Both the position numbers and the translations under genes were made by a program. A DNA stretch of 64,000 nt, taken from NCBI GenBank assembly GCA_963789495.1, contig CAWBLP010000031.1, positions 124,001-188,000 of the forward strand, written 5' to 3'. Of the stretch, positions 52,080 to 59,924 are shown one piece after another. The notes below the pieces were generated by a model, which saw only the letters and a program-made list of their open reading frames with translations, was not told where the DNA came from and searched no databases. The DNA comes from CAWBLP01 sp963789495 (lineage in GTDB: Bacteria > Pseudomonadota > Alphaproteobacteria > Acetobacterales > Acetobacteraceae). The stretch's first letter is position 1, and every line of letters starts with the position of its first letter.

Positions 52080-53124
52080 GACCCGTTGCGAAAGTCGGCT
52101 CCCCGGTCACCGGTGTCCGGCGCGTTCTCACCGGCGGCGTTTCCCTCACCTGATCAGAACGGTCCGAACCCAGCTTGCAGGTTCACCAGTCCCGCGATGA
52201 TGGAGATTTTGGTGTGATGCGTCCCAAGTGGGTTGCGAAACCGCTCAGCAGCGATCCTGAACCGCTTCGTTCGTCCGATCCGGTGCTCAACCCTGACACG
52301 GAATCCACTCAGTCCACGGTTATATGCCTTCTCCTCATCAGTGAGTTTCCCGTTCTTTGGCTTCTTGTATGGACATTCCAGGTTCCGATGTTCCTTGTCG
52401 TACCCCTGGTACGCACTGTCCGCGTAGAGCCGTGCCTTCCTCGGCAGCTTTGGTCCATTGCGACGGATCGCCAGGTCATGGTGACTGCCGGGGTGAGAGG
52501 GCGAGGCGCTGACGATACGACGATTCCGGGTAACGATGTATTCGGTCTTCACCGTATGGCGCTTCTTCTTGCCGGAGTAATGCTCTCGCTGTTTGGCGTC
52601 CGTGTCAGGACGCTGGATCGGCTGCTCGGTGCAATCGACGATCAGGGCCTCGGCCTCGTTCCGACTGATTTTGGGCTTCCGTCCAACCCCGATCAGCGGC
52701 CGGGCGAGCTTTTCGATCCGCTGGATCGCTCGGCAGATCGCGCTTTTGTTGACGTTGTAGAAGAAGCCCAGGAACTCCTGGGTGATGTAGCAACGATAAT
52801 AGATCAGCATGATCAAAAGATGATCTTCCAAACCACCGACGTCCCAGGGGCGGCCGGATTTGGCCTTGTGCAGCTGAGCTTTCTCCCAGGGGTCCGCGAG
52901 TTGCTTCAGCATTTTGTCGAACGTGGCGACGCTGACCCCGGTCAGGCGGACGAAGCTCGTGTTGGCGCGCAACCGGGCAGCGGAGAACGGACGGGACATC
53001 GGGCCGGTACCTTCATGAAGAAGGTTCTCGACGAATCGAATCGTCCCGTGACCTGTCAAGCTCGGCCGCGCCGGCTCAGCTCACCGACGGAGAGCCGCTA
53101 ACGTACTCATTTTCGCAACGGGTC
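52080..53124 (-). mobile_element. IS5-family insertion sequence (second element)
   Basis: 1045 bp with perfect inverted ends GACCCGTTGCGAAA (left 52080, right 53124 inverted) flanked by a TA duplication on both sides. It carries one complete transposase gene. It is inserted in the middle of an uncharacterised gene. Confidence 0.9.
52154..52999 (-). CDS. IS5-family transposase (HTH_Tnp_4 + DDE_Tnp_4 type)
   Basis: A 281-residue transposase. The N-terminal helix-turn-helix region (LTGVSVATFDKMLKQL, then WDVGGLEDHLLIMLIYYRCY) precedes the DDE domain: VDCTEQPIQRP (Asp), RLYADSAYQGYDKEH (Asp) and VRVEHRIGRTKRF (Glu). The ATG at 52999 is chosen over 53059 because the extra residues come from near the IS end. 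No frame break. Confidence 0.93.
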   Translation of the reverse strand: MSRPFSAARLRANTSFVRLTGVSVATFDKMLKQLADPWEKAQLHKAKSGRPWDVGGLEDHLLIMLIYYRCYITQEFLGFFYNVNKSAICRAIQRIEKLARPLIGVGRKPKISRNEAEALIVDCTEQPIQRPDTDAKQREHYSGKKKRHTVKTEYIVTRNRRIVSASPSHPGSHHDLAIRRNGPKLPRKARLYADSAYQGYDKEHRNLECPYKKPKNGKLTDEEKAYNRGLSGFRVRVEHRIGRTKRFRIAAERFRNPLGTHHTKISIIAGLVNLQAGFGPF

Positions 53125-53522
53125 TATTCACATCCTGCTTCAAGCGATCACCCTCGCGTCCGGCCTGAATGTAAAGAGCCTTGGTGGCGAGTATCTGTTC
53201 GACAAGAACCCCGTGATTCGTCTTAAGATCAAACTCGACGATAATAACCAATTCGGCAGGACGTAAGAACGACAGGATGAGCGCAACGGTATTGTCGTGA
53301 CTGATGAGCTGACCCCATTGGCACTTCACATCTCCTGCGTTGACGTATTGATGGACGAGAAGATACTCCTCGAAGTCTGGTCGGCTGCTAGTGTCAAGGA
53401 TCACCAAGGGAATCAGCCGCCCTTCGCCCAGACCAACGGTAGCGATGGCACCGTCTGCAACAATGCGAAGGGCATCCTTTTCACGCTCTTGGGTCACCTG
53501 GATGAATCCAGTGCGGAATTGG

Positions 53523-54095
53523 CTAAACAGCATGGCGCTTCTCAGTGACCACGAGAGCATCAACGCTCGTCTCGGCTTGATGACTGTCCGTCAGAACAAT
53601 CTGATAGCCATCGATCCTGCGTCCGCCGAGAAAGCTGGGTTTAAGGACGAAATCACACCAGCCGGATGCGGTATCGTGCGCCGCAATTCGGAACGGTGCT
53701 ATCAGCCGACGATGATCGCTTTTCGGGACACAGAAGCCAACTGACGGCGGCAACTTTACCGTCATCGGTACATCGCCGTCGATGAGGTAGCGCAGATGCA
53801 TTTCAATCTGCGCTATCGCATTGTCCGAATTCGTCGGATTTCCTACCGACAACGAAAAAGAATAGACGCGATCACCTGCGGTCAAGCTTTCAAAGTGGCT
53901 GTCCAACAACCTCGGAACAAGCCGAGGCTGTTTCCGCTGTTCCTGTTGTTCCGATAGTCGCAGTGCGCGTGAGGATACCCTGAAACTCCCGACAGCAACG
54001 ACAAGGGCGGCGACTGCCGTGACGGCAACCACAATGTCCGTCCAATCTTTGGCTAACATTTTTAAGATGGCTTGGGCTTCTTCGATCATTCGCAA
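53523..54095 (-). CDS. Uncharacterised protein with one N-terminal membrane segment
   Basis: A 190-residue protein I do not recognise. A hydrophobic segment (IVVAVTAVAALVVAVGSFRV, about residues 21-40) is followed by a charged stretch (LSEQQEQRKQPRL) and a soluble domain of about 130 residues rich in strands (YSFSLSVGNPTNSDNA, MTVKLPPSVGF). The layout 'one TM then SEQQ..KQP' followed by a beta domain is frequent among uncharacterised bacterial proteins. It overlaps the upstream gene by a few bases and the downstream gene by 11 bp, the middle of a tight operon. Confidence 0.7.
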   Translation of the reverse strand: MRMIEEAQAILKMLAKDWTDIVVAVTAVAALVVAVGSFRVSSRALRLSEQQEQRKQPRLVPRLLDSHFESLTAGDRVYSFSLSVGNPTNSDNAIAQIEMHLRYLIDGDVPMTVKLPPSVGFCVPKSDHRRLIAPFRIAAHDTASGWCDFVLKPSFLGGRRIDGYQIVLTDSHQAETSVDALVVTEKRHAV

Positions 54096-54778
54096 GCTTC
54101 GACATCGCGCGGATGTGGCAGTATCAGCCCATGCTTTGCCTGATATCCAGCCTTTGCCTCGATAAGATCACCCACCCAGTTATCGATGCCCTCAAGGTAA
54201 TCTGCCAGCTTTTCTAACGCGCTCGACAACTCCCGAATGTCGATGCTGGTTAGGCCAGAGCACAACGATGGTATGCTTCTTCTAGTCGTTGGGTAACGGA
54301 AATGCTGACCGTTAGGGTCATGCTCATGCATCTGCCGGATATAGGAGTTGATGCCTTCAAGGTCATCCATAGGGAAAACTGAATTGTCAGCAATTTTGGA
54401 AACTGCGTTGAGTAGCGGTCTTGCCAACGTCCACAATTCTGACAAATCGTGTCGAGTTAGCGGATCGCTGCCTTTGCCGGTTACTGCCTCATCGAGCAGG
54501 CTATGGGCACCCCCGATAATCGATTTTAATGCAAGCTCAATGTGGTGCCGATACAAATAGATTATTGGGCAGAACAGAAAGTCCTGCTCACTCCCCTTAT
54601 CACAGAGATACTCGACGAGATGGAGCGCCGCCCGGCGGTAACCATCTTGGTAGATGATGCCATCGAAGCCGGATGCGGCACAGGCCTTAGCCTGCCAGTC
54701 AATTCCCGGCCCAAACAAGACATCTGATTTTCGGGGTGGGAGTGACGTTCCAACGGCCGATTCCTCGTCATCCGACAT
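54086..54778 (-). CDS. Uncharacterised helical protein, first gene of an island operon
   Basis: A 230-residue, mainly helical soluble protein. It contains FCPIIYLYRHHIELALKSI and later RHDLSELWTLARPLLN; a helix with Tyr-Arg-His followed by Glu-Leu-x-Leu-Lys and a later His-Asp-Leu-x-x-Leu-Trp is a pattern I associate with HEPN-like all-helical proteins, but no RX4-6H ribonuclease motif is evident, so function is left open. ATG at 54778 used; a GTG at 54787 is possible. The stop overlaps the start of the next gene by 10 bp. The MNT-type gene lies 95 bp upstream on the same strand. Confidence 0.7.
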   Translation of the reverse strand: MSDDEESAVGTSLPPRKSDVLFGPGIDWQAKACAASGFDGIIYQDGYRRAALHLVEYLCDKGSEQDFLFCPIIYLYRHHIELALKSIIGGAHSLLDEAVTGKGSDPLTRHDLSELWTLARPLLNAVSKIADNSVFPMDDLEGINSYIRQMHEHDPNGQHFRYPTTRRSIPSLCSGLTSIDIRELSSALEKLADYLEGIDNWVGDLIEAKAGYQAKHGLILPHPRDVEACE

Positions 54779-54872
54779 ATCAGGCACCGAATTTGGAAAT
54801 CATAGCCACGCCGAAGTTACAGGGACGAACAATCTGCGTCGGTAGTTTCCCCTCTCAATTATCGCTTCGAGG

Positions 54873-55169
54873 TCAGAAGGCATAGATCGCATCAGTCGTA
54901 GCGGCTGGCTTCACGTAAGGCTTGGGCCCTTCCCGGTTCACGACATCGACCGGATCGTCGAAGAGCGTTGCGATGTATTCCTTCAACCCGACATACTCGT
55001 ACACACCGATCCGAGCCGCAGGGTCGATCTCGATCATGATATCGGTGTCGCTGTCGGGACGCGCATCGCCCCGCGCGCGCGAGCCAAACAGCGCCGCATG
55101 TGCCACGCCGCGGGCTTTCAGCGCCGCCTCGTTCTCCCGCAGCCGGGCGATGATCTCCTGCCTGTCCAT
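54873..55169 (-). CDS. MNT-type minimal nucleotidyltransferase (antitoxin-like)
   Basis: A 98-residue Pol-beta-fold nucleotidyltransferase. The signature is FGSRARGDARPDSDTDIMIE, with GSRARG and the two catalytic Asp. It is the family of MntA antitoxins, which usually act with a HEPN ribonuclease encoded next to them by adding AMP to the toxin. The expected DUF86-type HEPN partner is not adjacent; the following gene is a larger helical protein. The ATG at 55169 fits homology; the frame extends to 55247 without support. Confidence 0.85.
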   Translation of the reverse strand: MDRQEIIARLRENEAALKARGVAHAALFGSRARGDARPDSDTDIMIEIDPAARIGVYEYVGLKEYIATLFDDPVDVVNREGPKPYVKPAATTDAIYAF

Positions 55170-55506
55170 GGTTACCCACCATAGCATAACACCACGGCAT
55201 TCGAAGCCGCCAAAAGGCGCCCCGATGCGGCCGTCATCGCGCTGCACTGCAACAAGACCGTCATCGCATCCACCAGCTCCACTTGCGGCCTTACACTTAT
55301 CAAATACTTATCAAACCCGTCGACACCGCCAGGGCCCGGTTGGCAGGAAAGCGAACATACGCTGCAGAGGGCAGTGATGAAGTGTCGCTTGGCCGGCCGT
55401 GCCAAGACACTCGGGCCAAAAATAATCAGCCGCGGCGCAGTCTCGAGCGGCCAGAACTGGGCTTAACCCGCGACGAGGACTTATAATTTTACCGGATCGA
55501 TGCCGA

Positions 55507-55520
55507 CTGATGTAGATCAA
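55507..55520 (+). promoter_or_regulatory. FNR/Anr-type box
   Basis: CTGATGTAGATCAA matches the FNR consensus TTGAT-N4-ATCAA at nine of ten fixed positions. Its centre (55513.5) lies 78 bp before the start of the first small membrane-protein gene, leaving room for a start site about 41 bp downstream, the spacing of FNR-activated promoters. Suggests induction at low oxygen. The remainder of the gap 55170-55591 has no gene. Confidence 0.65.
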
Positions 55521-55552
55521 TGACCGCCATACTCAGCGTGTGTTCATCTGAA

Positions 55553-55573
55553 TGGCCCATATGAATTGGGCCA
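55553..55573 (+). promoter_or_regulatory. Inverted repeat in the leader of the membrane-protein operon
   Basis: TGGCCCA-TATGAAT-TGGGCCA is a perfect 7-bp inverted repeat directly before the AAAGGAGG ribosome binding site (55577-55583 region). It lies where the 5' end of an FNR-driven transcript would be and could stabilise the mRNA or limit translation. Confidence 0.5.
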
Positions 55574-55591
55574 CAAAAGGAGGCAGGACAC

Positions 55592-56095
55592 ATGCCAATG
55601 AAAGATATTCTTTTATTCCTGCACCCCACTTTCGGGGTGCTGGCACTCGTCGCCTCAGTCTGGGTCTTTGTCGAGGCCCTCAACGCGAGCGAGGCGAACC
55701 AACAGCGTATCTGGATCGGCAGCCTCGCCGTCGCAGCATTGTTCGTAGTAACGTGGTTCTTCGCCGGCTGGTACTATACGATCTACTACGGCCACGGCGA
55801 CCAGCAGATCATCGTCAAGGGACCGGTGCCGTGGGCACATAACTTCTTCATGGAAACGAAGGAGCATCTGTTCTTCATCCCGGCGATCCTGGCGCTGTTC
55901 CTGCCGTTCGTGGCGCGCGTCCGGCTTTCGATGAACCGGCAGGCACGCTCGATGGTGCTGGTGGTCACCGCCTTGATCGCATTGAACGTGCTGGCGATCG
56001 AAGGCGCCGGCGCAATCATCAACTGGGGTGCGAAGACCGCTCTGGCACAAACAGTGGCCGATGCGGCTCCAGCCGCCGTGAAGGGGACAAAGTGA
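55592..56095 (+). CDS. Uncharacterised four-span membrane protein
   Basis: A 167-residue membrane protein that I do not recognise by name. Hydrophobic segments lie near residues 5-27 (LLFLHPTFGVLALVASVWVF), 42-63 (WIGSLAVAALFVVTWFFAGW), 95-108 (LFFIPAILALFLPF) and 119-143 (SMVLVVTALIALNVLAIEGA). A histidine in FLHPTFG and HNFFMETKEHLFF lies at membrane edges, positions that could bind haem or metal, but this is speculative. An AAAGGAGG lies 8 bp before the ATG. Upstream are an FNR-type box and a hairpin. Its stop overlaps the next start (TGATG). Confidence 0.7.
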   Translation: MPMKDILLFLHPTFGVLALVASVWVFVEALNASEANQQRIWIGSLAVAALFVVTWFFAGWYYTIYYGHGDQQIIVKGPVPWAHNFFMETKEHLFFIPAILALFLPFVARVRLSMNRQARSMVLVVTALIALNVLAIEGAGAIINWGAKTALAQTVADAAPAAVKGTK

Positions 56096-56253
56096 TGGGA
56101 ACGACAGCAAGAGGGCAGACCTTGCCGAACACCAGGACGGTCGAGAGCAGCAAGGAAACCTTGGCCGCCGCGTTCGGCCTGTCGGCGGCGATCACAGTGG
56201 TGTTCAACGTCGTGCTGGCGTTCGTCAAGGATTTCAACGCCGGCACTCAATGA
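56095..56253 (+). CDS. Small single-span membrane protein, second gene of the FNR-box operon
   Basis: A 52-residue protein (MGTTARGQTLPNTRTVESSK followed by ETLAAAFGLSAAITVVFNVV) with one hydrophobic segment near residues 26-44. Its ATG overlaps the stop of the preceding gene by one base (TGATG), so it is translationally coupled. It was too short for routine gene calling. The next gene starts 4 bp after its stop. Function unknown. Confidence 0.65.
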   Translation: MGTTARGQTLPNTRTVESSKETLAAAFGLSAAITVVFNVVLAFVKDFNAGTQ

Positions 56254-56257
56254 CTTC

Positions 56258-56449
56258 ATGAAGATGCTCACAGGGCATCACTGGCGGACCCATGGACTGT
56301 TCGACCTGGTGGTGTTTTTCCTGCTGGGCTGGGTGTTCATGCGGAACAGGATCCCGGCCGGTGGGCTGACCAATGGCCTGGCGGCCACCGTTGCAGTGGC
56401 CTCCATCGCGTCCGGTGCGGCGCTGGGCCTCTGGTTCCTGCTGGTCTGA
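56258..56449 (+). CDS. Small two-span membrane protein, third gene of the FNR-box operon
   Basis: A 63-residue protein with two hydrophobic segments (GLFDLVVFFLLGWVFM and LAATVAVASIASGAALGLWF) and HHW near its N-terminus. It follows the 52-residue gene by 4 bp. With its two neighbours it forms a membrane trio of 167, 52 and 63 residues. Unknown function. Behind it, 275 bp without a gene lead to the 2-hydroxyacid dehydrogenase. Confidence 0.65.
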   Translation: MKMLTGHHWRTHGLFDLVVFFLLGWVFMRNRIPAGGLTNGLAATVAVASIASGAALGLWFLLV

Positions 56450-56723
56450 ACCCCGCCTGCCCGAGGCCGTTGGAGGTGGGTGCAAACCGACCACGAGCAC
56501 CCACCACCTCTTCCGCAATCTTATCCGCCATCAGTCGCGTTGCGGCGCTGGTCTCGGACTCGCTCCCGTGGCCTGCCACCGGCATCGCCCGGCCGGCCCG
56601 GCGACCGGCCACCAACCCGCCACCCCAGCCCCGCGGATCGCCGCGTCGCCGGATCGCGCCACCTGCCCAACCCCTCCGCATCATGGCATCATGCCGCGCA
56701 ACAGCACCCAACGAGGGAACGAC

Positions 56724-57725
56724 ATGGCAATGCGCATCCTCTGGCCGAACCTGGCCGCCGATCTGATCCCGGCCGTCCGCGACGTGGTCGGAGACGGCTT
56801 CGAAACCGATTTCTGCGCCGGGTTCGCGGAGGTGACCGACACGCAATGGGCCAATGCCGACGCCATCGTCGGCGGCTGCCCGGCGCAATACATCGACAAG
56901 CTGCGCAACTGCCGCATCTTCGTGAAATACGGCGTCGGCTACGACGACGTCGACATCGAGCGCTTCGGCAAGCTCGGCATCCCCGTCTGCAACACCCCCG
57001 ATTACGGCACCCGCGAAGTGGCCGACCACGCGATGGCGCTGATGCTGACCCTGGCCAAAAGCATCGAGTACCACGATCAGGAACTGCACGCCGATCTGCG
57101 CGGCAACTGGCGGCCGGCACATAATCCGTTCGGCCGCCGGCTGTCGGTCTGCACTTATGGCGTGGTCGGCATGGGACGCATCGGCACCGCCGCCGCGCGC
57201 CGCGCCAAGGCGTTCGACATGGATGTGGTGTTCTACGATCCGTACCAGCCGAACGGCTATCAGTTCGCCATCGGCGTCCGCCGAGCCGATACGCTCGCGG
57301 AACTGATGGGGCAGTGCGACTTCGTCAGCATCCATGCGCCGCTGACCGCGGAGACGCGCAATCTGATCGGCGCCGAGGCGTTCGCCGCGGCAAAGCGCGG
57401 CATGATCCTGATCAACACGGCGCGCGGACCGATCGTCGATATCGACGCGCTGTACGACGCGATGAAGGACGGCACCGTGCTGGCGGCGGGACTGGACGTG
57501 CTGCCGGAAGAGCCGGCCAATGCGCAACGCCGCCTCATCGCGGCGTGGCAGAACAACGAAGACTGGATCCGTCATCGCCTGGTGCTGACGCCGCACTCGG
57601 CCTTCTTCACACCGGAGAGCATGCACGACAATCGCACCTTCGCCGCGCGTACCGCGGCGCGGTACCTGCGCGACGGGCGGCTGGAGAACTGCGTCAACCG
57701 GCAATTCCTGGTCGCCCGGAGCTGA
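56724..57725 (+). CDS. D-2-hydroxyacid dehydrogenase (NAD-dependent)
   Basis: A 333-residue dehydrogenase of the D-isomer 2-hydroxyacid family (phosphoglycerate/lactate/formate type). The NAD-binding motif is GVVGMGRIGTAAARR; the catalytic Arg is in INTARGPIVDID, Glu in LDVLPEEPAN, and His in LTPHSAFFTPES. CNTPDYGTREVADHAMALML is the usual interdomain block. GAGGGAAC precedes the ATG at 56724; the longer frame from 56373 is unsupported. The monooxygenase gene follows after 90 bp and may share its regulation. Substrate unknown. Confidence 0.92.
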   Translation: MAMRILWPNLAADLIPAVRDVVGDGFETDFCAGFAEVTDTQWANADAIVGGCPAQYIDKLRNCRIFVKYGVGYDDVDIERFGKLGIPVCNTPDYGTREVADHAMALMLTLAKSIEYHDQELHADLRGNWRPAHNPFGRRLSVCTYGVVGMGRIGTAAARRAKAFDMDVVFYDPYQPNGYQFAIGVRRADTLAELMGQCDFVSIHAPLTAETRNLIGAEAFAAAKRGMILINTARGPIVDIDALYDAMKDGTVLAAGLDVLPEEPANAQRRLIAAWQNNEDWIRHRLVLTPHSAFFTPESMHDNRTFAARTAARYLRDGRLENCVNRQFLVARS

Positions 57726-57746
57726 CAACGCGGGGCTGGACGCGCG

Positions 57747-57796
57747 CTACCAAGTGGTAGATATCCAGTCTGACTGGTATCATCTGACTGGTATCA
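57747..57796 (+). promoter_or_regulatory. Operator-like cluster before the monooxygenase gene
   Basis: CTACCA-AG-TGGTAG (57747-57760) is a perfect 6-bp palindrome. It is followed by two head-to-tail copies of TCTGACTGGTATCA (57769-57782, 57783-57796); TCCAGTC before the first copy makes an inverted pair with GACTGG. Words such as TGGTA-N-TACCA are typical of GntR/FadR-type operators. The repeats end 2 bp before the likely AAGGAAGG ribosome binding site region of the monooxygenase gene. Confidence 0.6.
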
Positions 57797-57814
57797 AAGG
57801 AAGGGACTGACGCA

Positions 57815-59443
57815 GTGACGCCTTTCGGAAACGACGAAGCGAATCCGGCCACCGAGCTCGATGCGCTGGTGATCGGCGCGGGTTTTGCCGGACTGTATCA
57901 GCTGCTGTGCCTGCGTGACCGCCTCGGTCTGTCGGTGAAGGTGCTGGAAGCGGGTGGCGGCGTCGGCGGCACCTGGTACTGGAACCGCTATCCCGGTGCG
58001 CGCTGCGATTCGGAAAGCCATGTGTATTGGTACACCTTCTCCCCCGAGCTGATGCGCGAATGGGAATGGTCCGAGCGCTATCCCGGCCAGGCCGAAATCC
58101 TGCGCTATCTGAACTTCGTCGCCGACAAGTTCGACCTGAAGCGCAGCATCCAGTTCAACGCGCGCGTGGCGTCGGCGCAGTACGACGAAGCGGCCAACCG
58201 CTGGCGCGTTCGTACGGAACAGGGTGAAGTCTTCGTCGCAAAATATCTGATCACGGCGGTCGGCTGTCTTTCCACCGCCAATGTCCCGCAGATACCCGGG
58301 CTGCAGGATTTCAAGGGCAGTTGGTACCACACCGGGCAATGGCCGCATGACGGCGTCGATTTCACCGGCAAGTCGGTCGGCATGATCGGCACCGGATCGA
58401 CCGGCATTCAGGCCGCACCGGTGATTGCCGCCCAGGCGAAGCACCTGACGGTGTTTCAGCGCACCGCGAATTATTCGGTGCCGGCTCGCAACGTACCGTT
58501 GACGCCGGATTTCAAGCGATACGTCAAGCAGAACGCCGAGGAAATCCGCACCACCACGCTGCAGACCTATAACGGCATGGGCTTCAGGGTGGAGGATCGC
58601 AAGGCGGTCGAAACCGCTCCCGAGGAGCGCGAGACGATCTATGAGGCCGCCTGGGAGCGCGGCGGACTGCAGTTCCGGGCGTCGTTCGAGGACATGCTGG
58701 TCAGCAAGGAAGCCAACGACACCGCGGCTGATTTCATCAAACGCAAGATCCGTTCGATCGTGAAGGATCCCCGCACCGCGGCGATCCTGTCGGACATCGA
58801 CCACCCCTACGCGGCCAAGCGCCCGCCGATCGATACCGATTATTTCGAGACCTATAACCGGCCCAACGTCACCCTGGTCGACGTGAAGGCCACGCCGATC
58901 GAGCGCATCTCGGCGGCCGGGATCTGCACCACCGACGCCGAATATCCGGTGGACATCATCGTGTTCGCGACCGGCTTCGATGCGATGACCGGTCCGCTGC
59001 TGCGGATGGATATTCGCGGCCGGGACGGCGTGGCGCTGAAGGATGTCTGGGAGGCGGGGCCGCGCAACTATCTCGGCCTGCAGGTCGCCGGCTTCCCGAA
59101 CCTGTTCACCATCACCGGCCCTGGCAGCCCGTCGGTCCTGTGCAACATGCCGGTGGCGATCGAGCACCACGCCGACTGGGTCACCGACTGCATCAAATAC
59201 CTGCGGACGAAAGGGCTGGAGCGCATCGAAGCGCGACCCGAGGCGATGGAGCAATGGGTCGCCGAGGTCAACGACGTCGCCCACCGCACGTTGTTGCCGA
59301 TGGCGAAGCATTCCTGGTACCTCGGCGCGAACATCCCCGGCAAGCCGCGCGTGTTCATGCCCTATGCCGGCGGCATGATCCGCTACCGCGAGATCTGCCA
59401 GGACGTGGTTGCCCGCGACTATGCGGGGTTTGCGCTGTCGTAA
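57815..59443 (+). CDS. Baeyer-Villiger-type flavin monooxygenase
   Basis: A 542-residue FAD/NADPH monooxygenase. Two Rossmann motifs are seen, GAGFAGLYQ at the N-terminus (FAD) and GTGSTGIQAAP at about residue 190 (NADPH). Between them lies the BVMO fingerprint FKGSWYHTGQWP, starting at residue 166 (consensus FxGxxxHxxxWP/D). GGTWYWNRYPGARCD and FATGFDAMTGP are also typical of cyclohexanone/phenylacetone monooxygenases. Such enzymes insert oxygen next to a ketone to give an ester or lactone. The GTG start has AAGGAAGGG upstream. Operator-like repeats precede it. Confidence 0.92.
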   Translation: MTPFGNDEANPATELDALVIGAGFAGLYQLLCLRDRLGLSVKVLEAGGGVGGTWYWNRYPGARCDSESHVYWYTFSPELMREWEWSERYPGQAEILRYLNFVADKFDLKRSIQFNARVASAQYDEAANRWRVRTEQGEVFVAKYLITAVGCLSTANVPQIPGLQDFKGSWYHTGQWPHDGVDFTGKSVGMIGTGSTGIQAAPVIAAQAKHLTVFQRTANYSVPARNVPLTPDFKRYVKQNAEEIRTTTLQTYNGMGFRVEDRKAVETAPEERETIYEAAWERGGLQFRASFEDMLVSKEANDTAADFIKRKIRSIVKDPRTAAILSDIDHPYAAKRPPIDTDYFETYNRPNVTLVDVKATPIERISAAGICTTDAEYPVDIIVFATGFDAMTGPLLRMDIRGRDGVALKDVWEAGPRNYLGLQVAGFPNLFTITGPGSPSVLCNMPVAIEHHADWVTDCIKYLRTKGLERIEARPEAMEQWVAEVNDVAHRTLLPMAKHSWYLGANIPGKPRVFMPYAGGMIRYREICQDVVARDYAGFALS

Positions 59444-59924
59444 CGATACCGCAATGGGCGCCGGCACCCTGCCCTGGCGCGGGGCCCGCGCGGCATCCGA
59501 CCAGCCAGCGGTGATCGCCGCGCCATCGCCGGCCTGACACCACCGGCGCGCCTTCGGCCCGGCGGCCGGGCCAGAGCGTCAACCGCTCTGGCCCGGCCGG
59601 CGCAAGCTCGCGGCCCAGCCGCCGACAACTGTTCCAGTCCGCCCGGCCCGGCCGGAGGCGCGTGCCATCCGGCCGGCGGGCGGTGATCACCACACCATCG
59701 CCGGCCCACCCGCCCCGCCTTCGGCGCGTCGGCCGCCAGACCGTTCCCAGCCCCGCCGCCGCCACCCTGTGCCGATCTGCCCAGCCCGGCCAACGTGCGG
59801 TGTCCGCGCACCGCGGCCGGTCCCCAAGCGCGCCGCCCCACCTTCGCCCTCCACCGCCCCTTCCGTGCAGCGTCGCTCGGCGGAATCGCTTCCATTATGG
59901 AAGTCGTCTCGCTAGCCTGCCGCC
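59444..59924. other. Gap without a gene, with a strong hairpin
   Basis: About 480 bp of very GC-rich DNA with repeated GGCCGG and CGCCGGCC words but no supported coding frame. At 59564-59598 GGCCGGGCCAGAGCG, a five-base loop TCAAC, and CGCTCTGGCCCGGCC form a perfect 15-bp stem without a T run. Further words GGCGGGCGGTGATCACC and CAGCGGTGATCGCCGCG, each before a CCATCGCCGGCC, look like a diverged duplication. Confidence 0.6.

Larger units (their letters stand above)
51839..53533 (-). pseudogene. Uncharacterised gene split by an IS5-family insertion
   Basis: The 5' part (53533 back to the IS end at 53125) encodes MLFSQFRTGFIQVTQERE through LYIQAGREGDRLKQDVN. The 3' part (52079 back to 51839) continues in the same frame: with the IS and one TA copy removed, the junction reads DVN-NVPKVILEVPDTGFGG and runs on with RTDAKRAAKEAIAELRKL to a stop. 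The rebuilt protein has about 215 residues. It has no motif I know. Its start overlaps the stop of the next upstream gene (53523) by 11 bp, so it is the third gene of a small operon. The split inactivates it. Confidence 0.75.

Noticed and set aside
52175..53101. Plus-strand 308-residue frame opposite the second IS5-family transposase
   Set aside because: It is a mirror of the transposase gene; the minus strand has the full DDE domain and inverted repeats.
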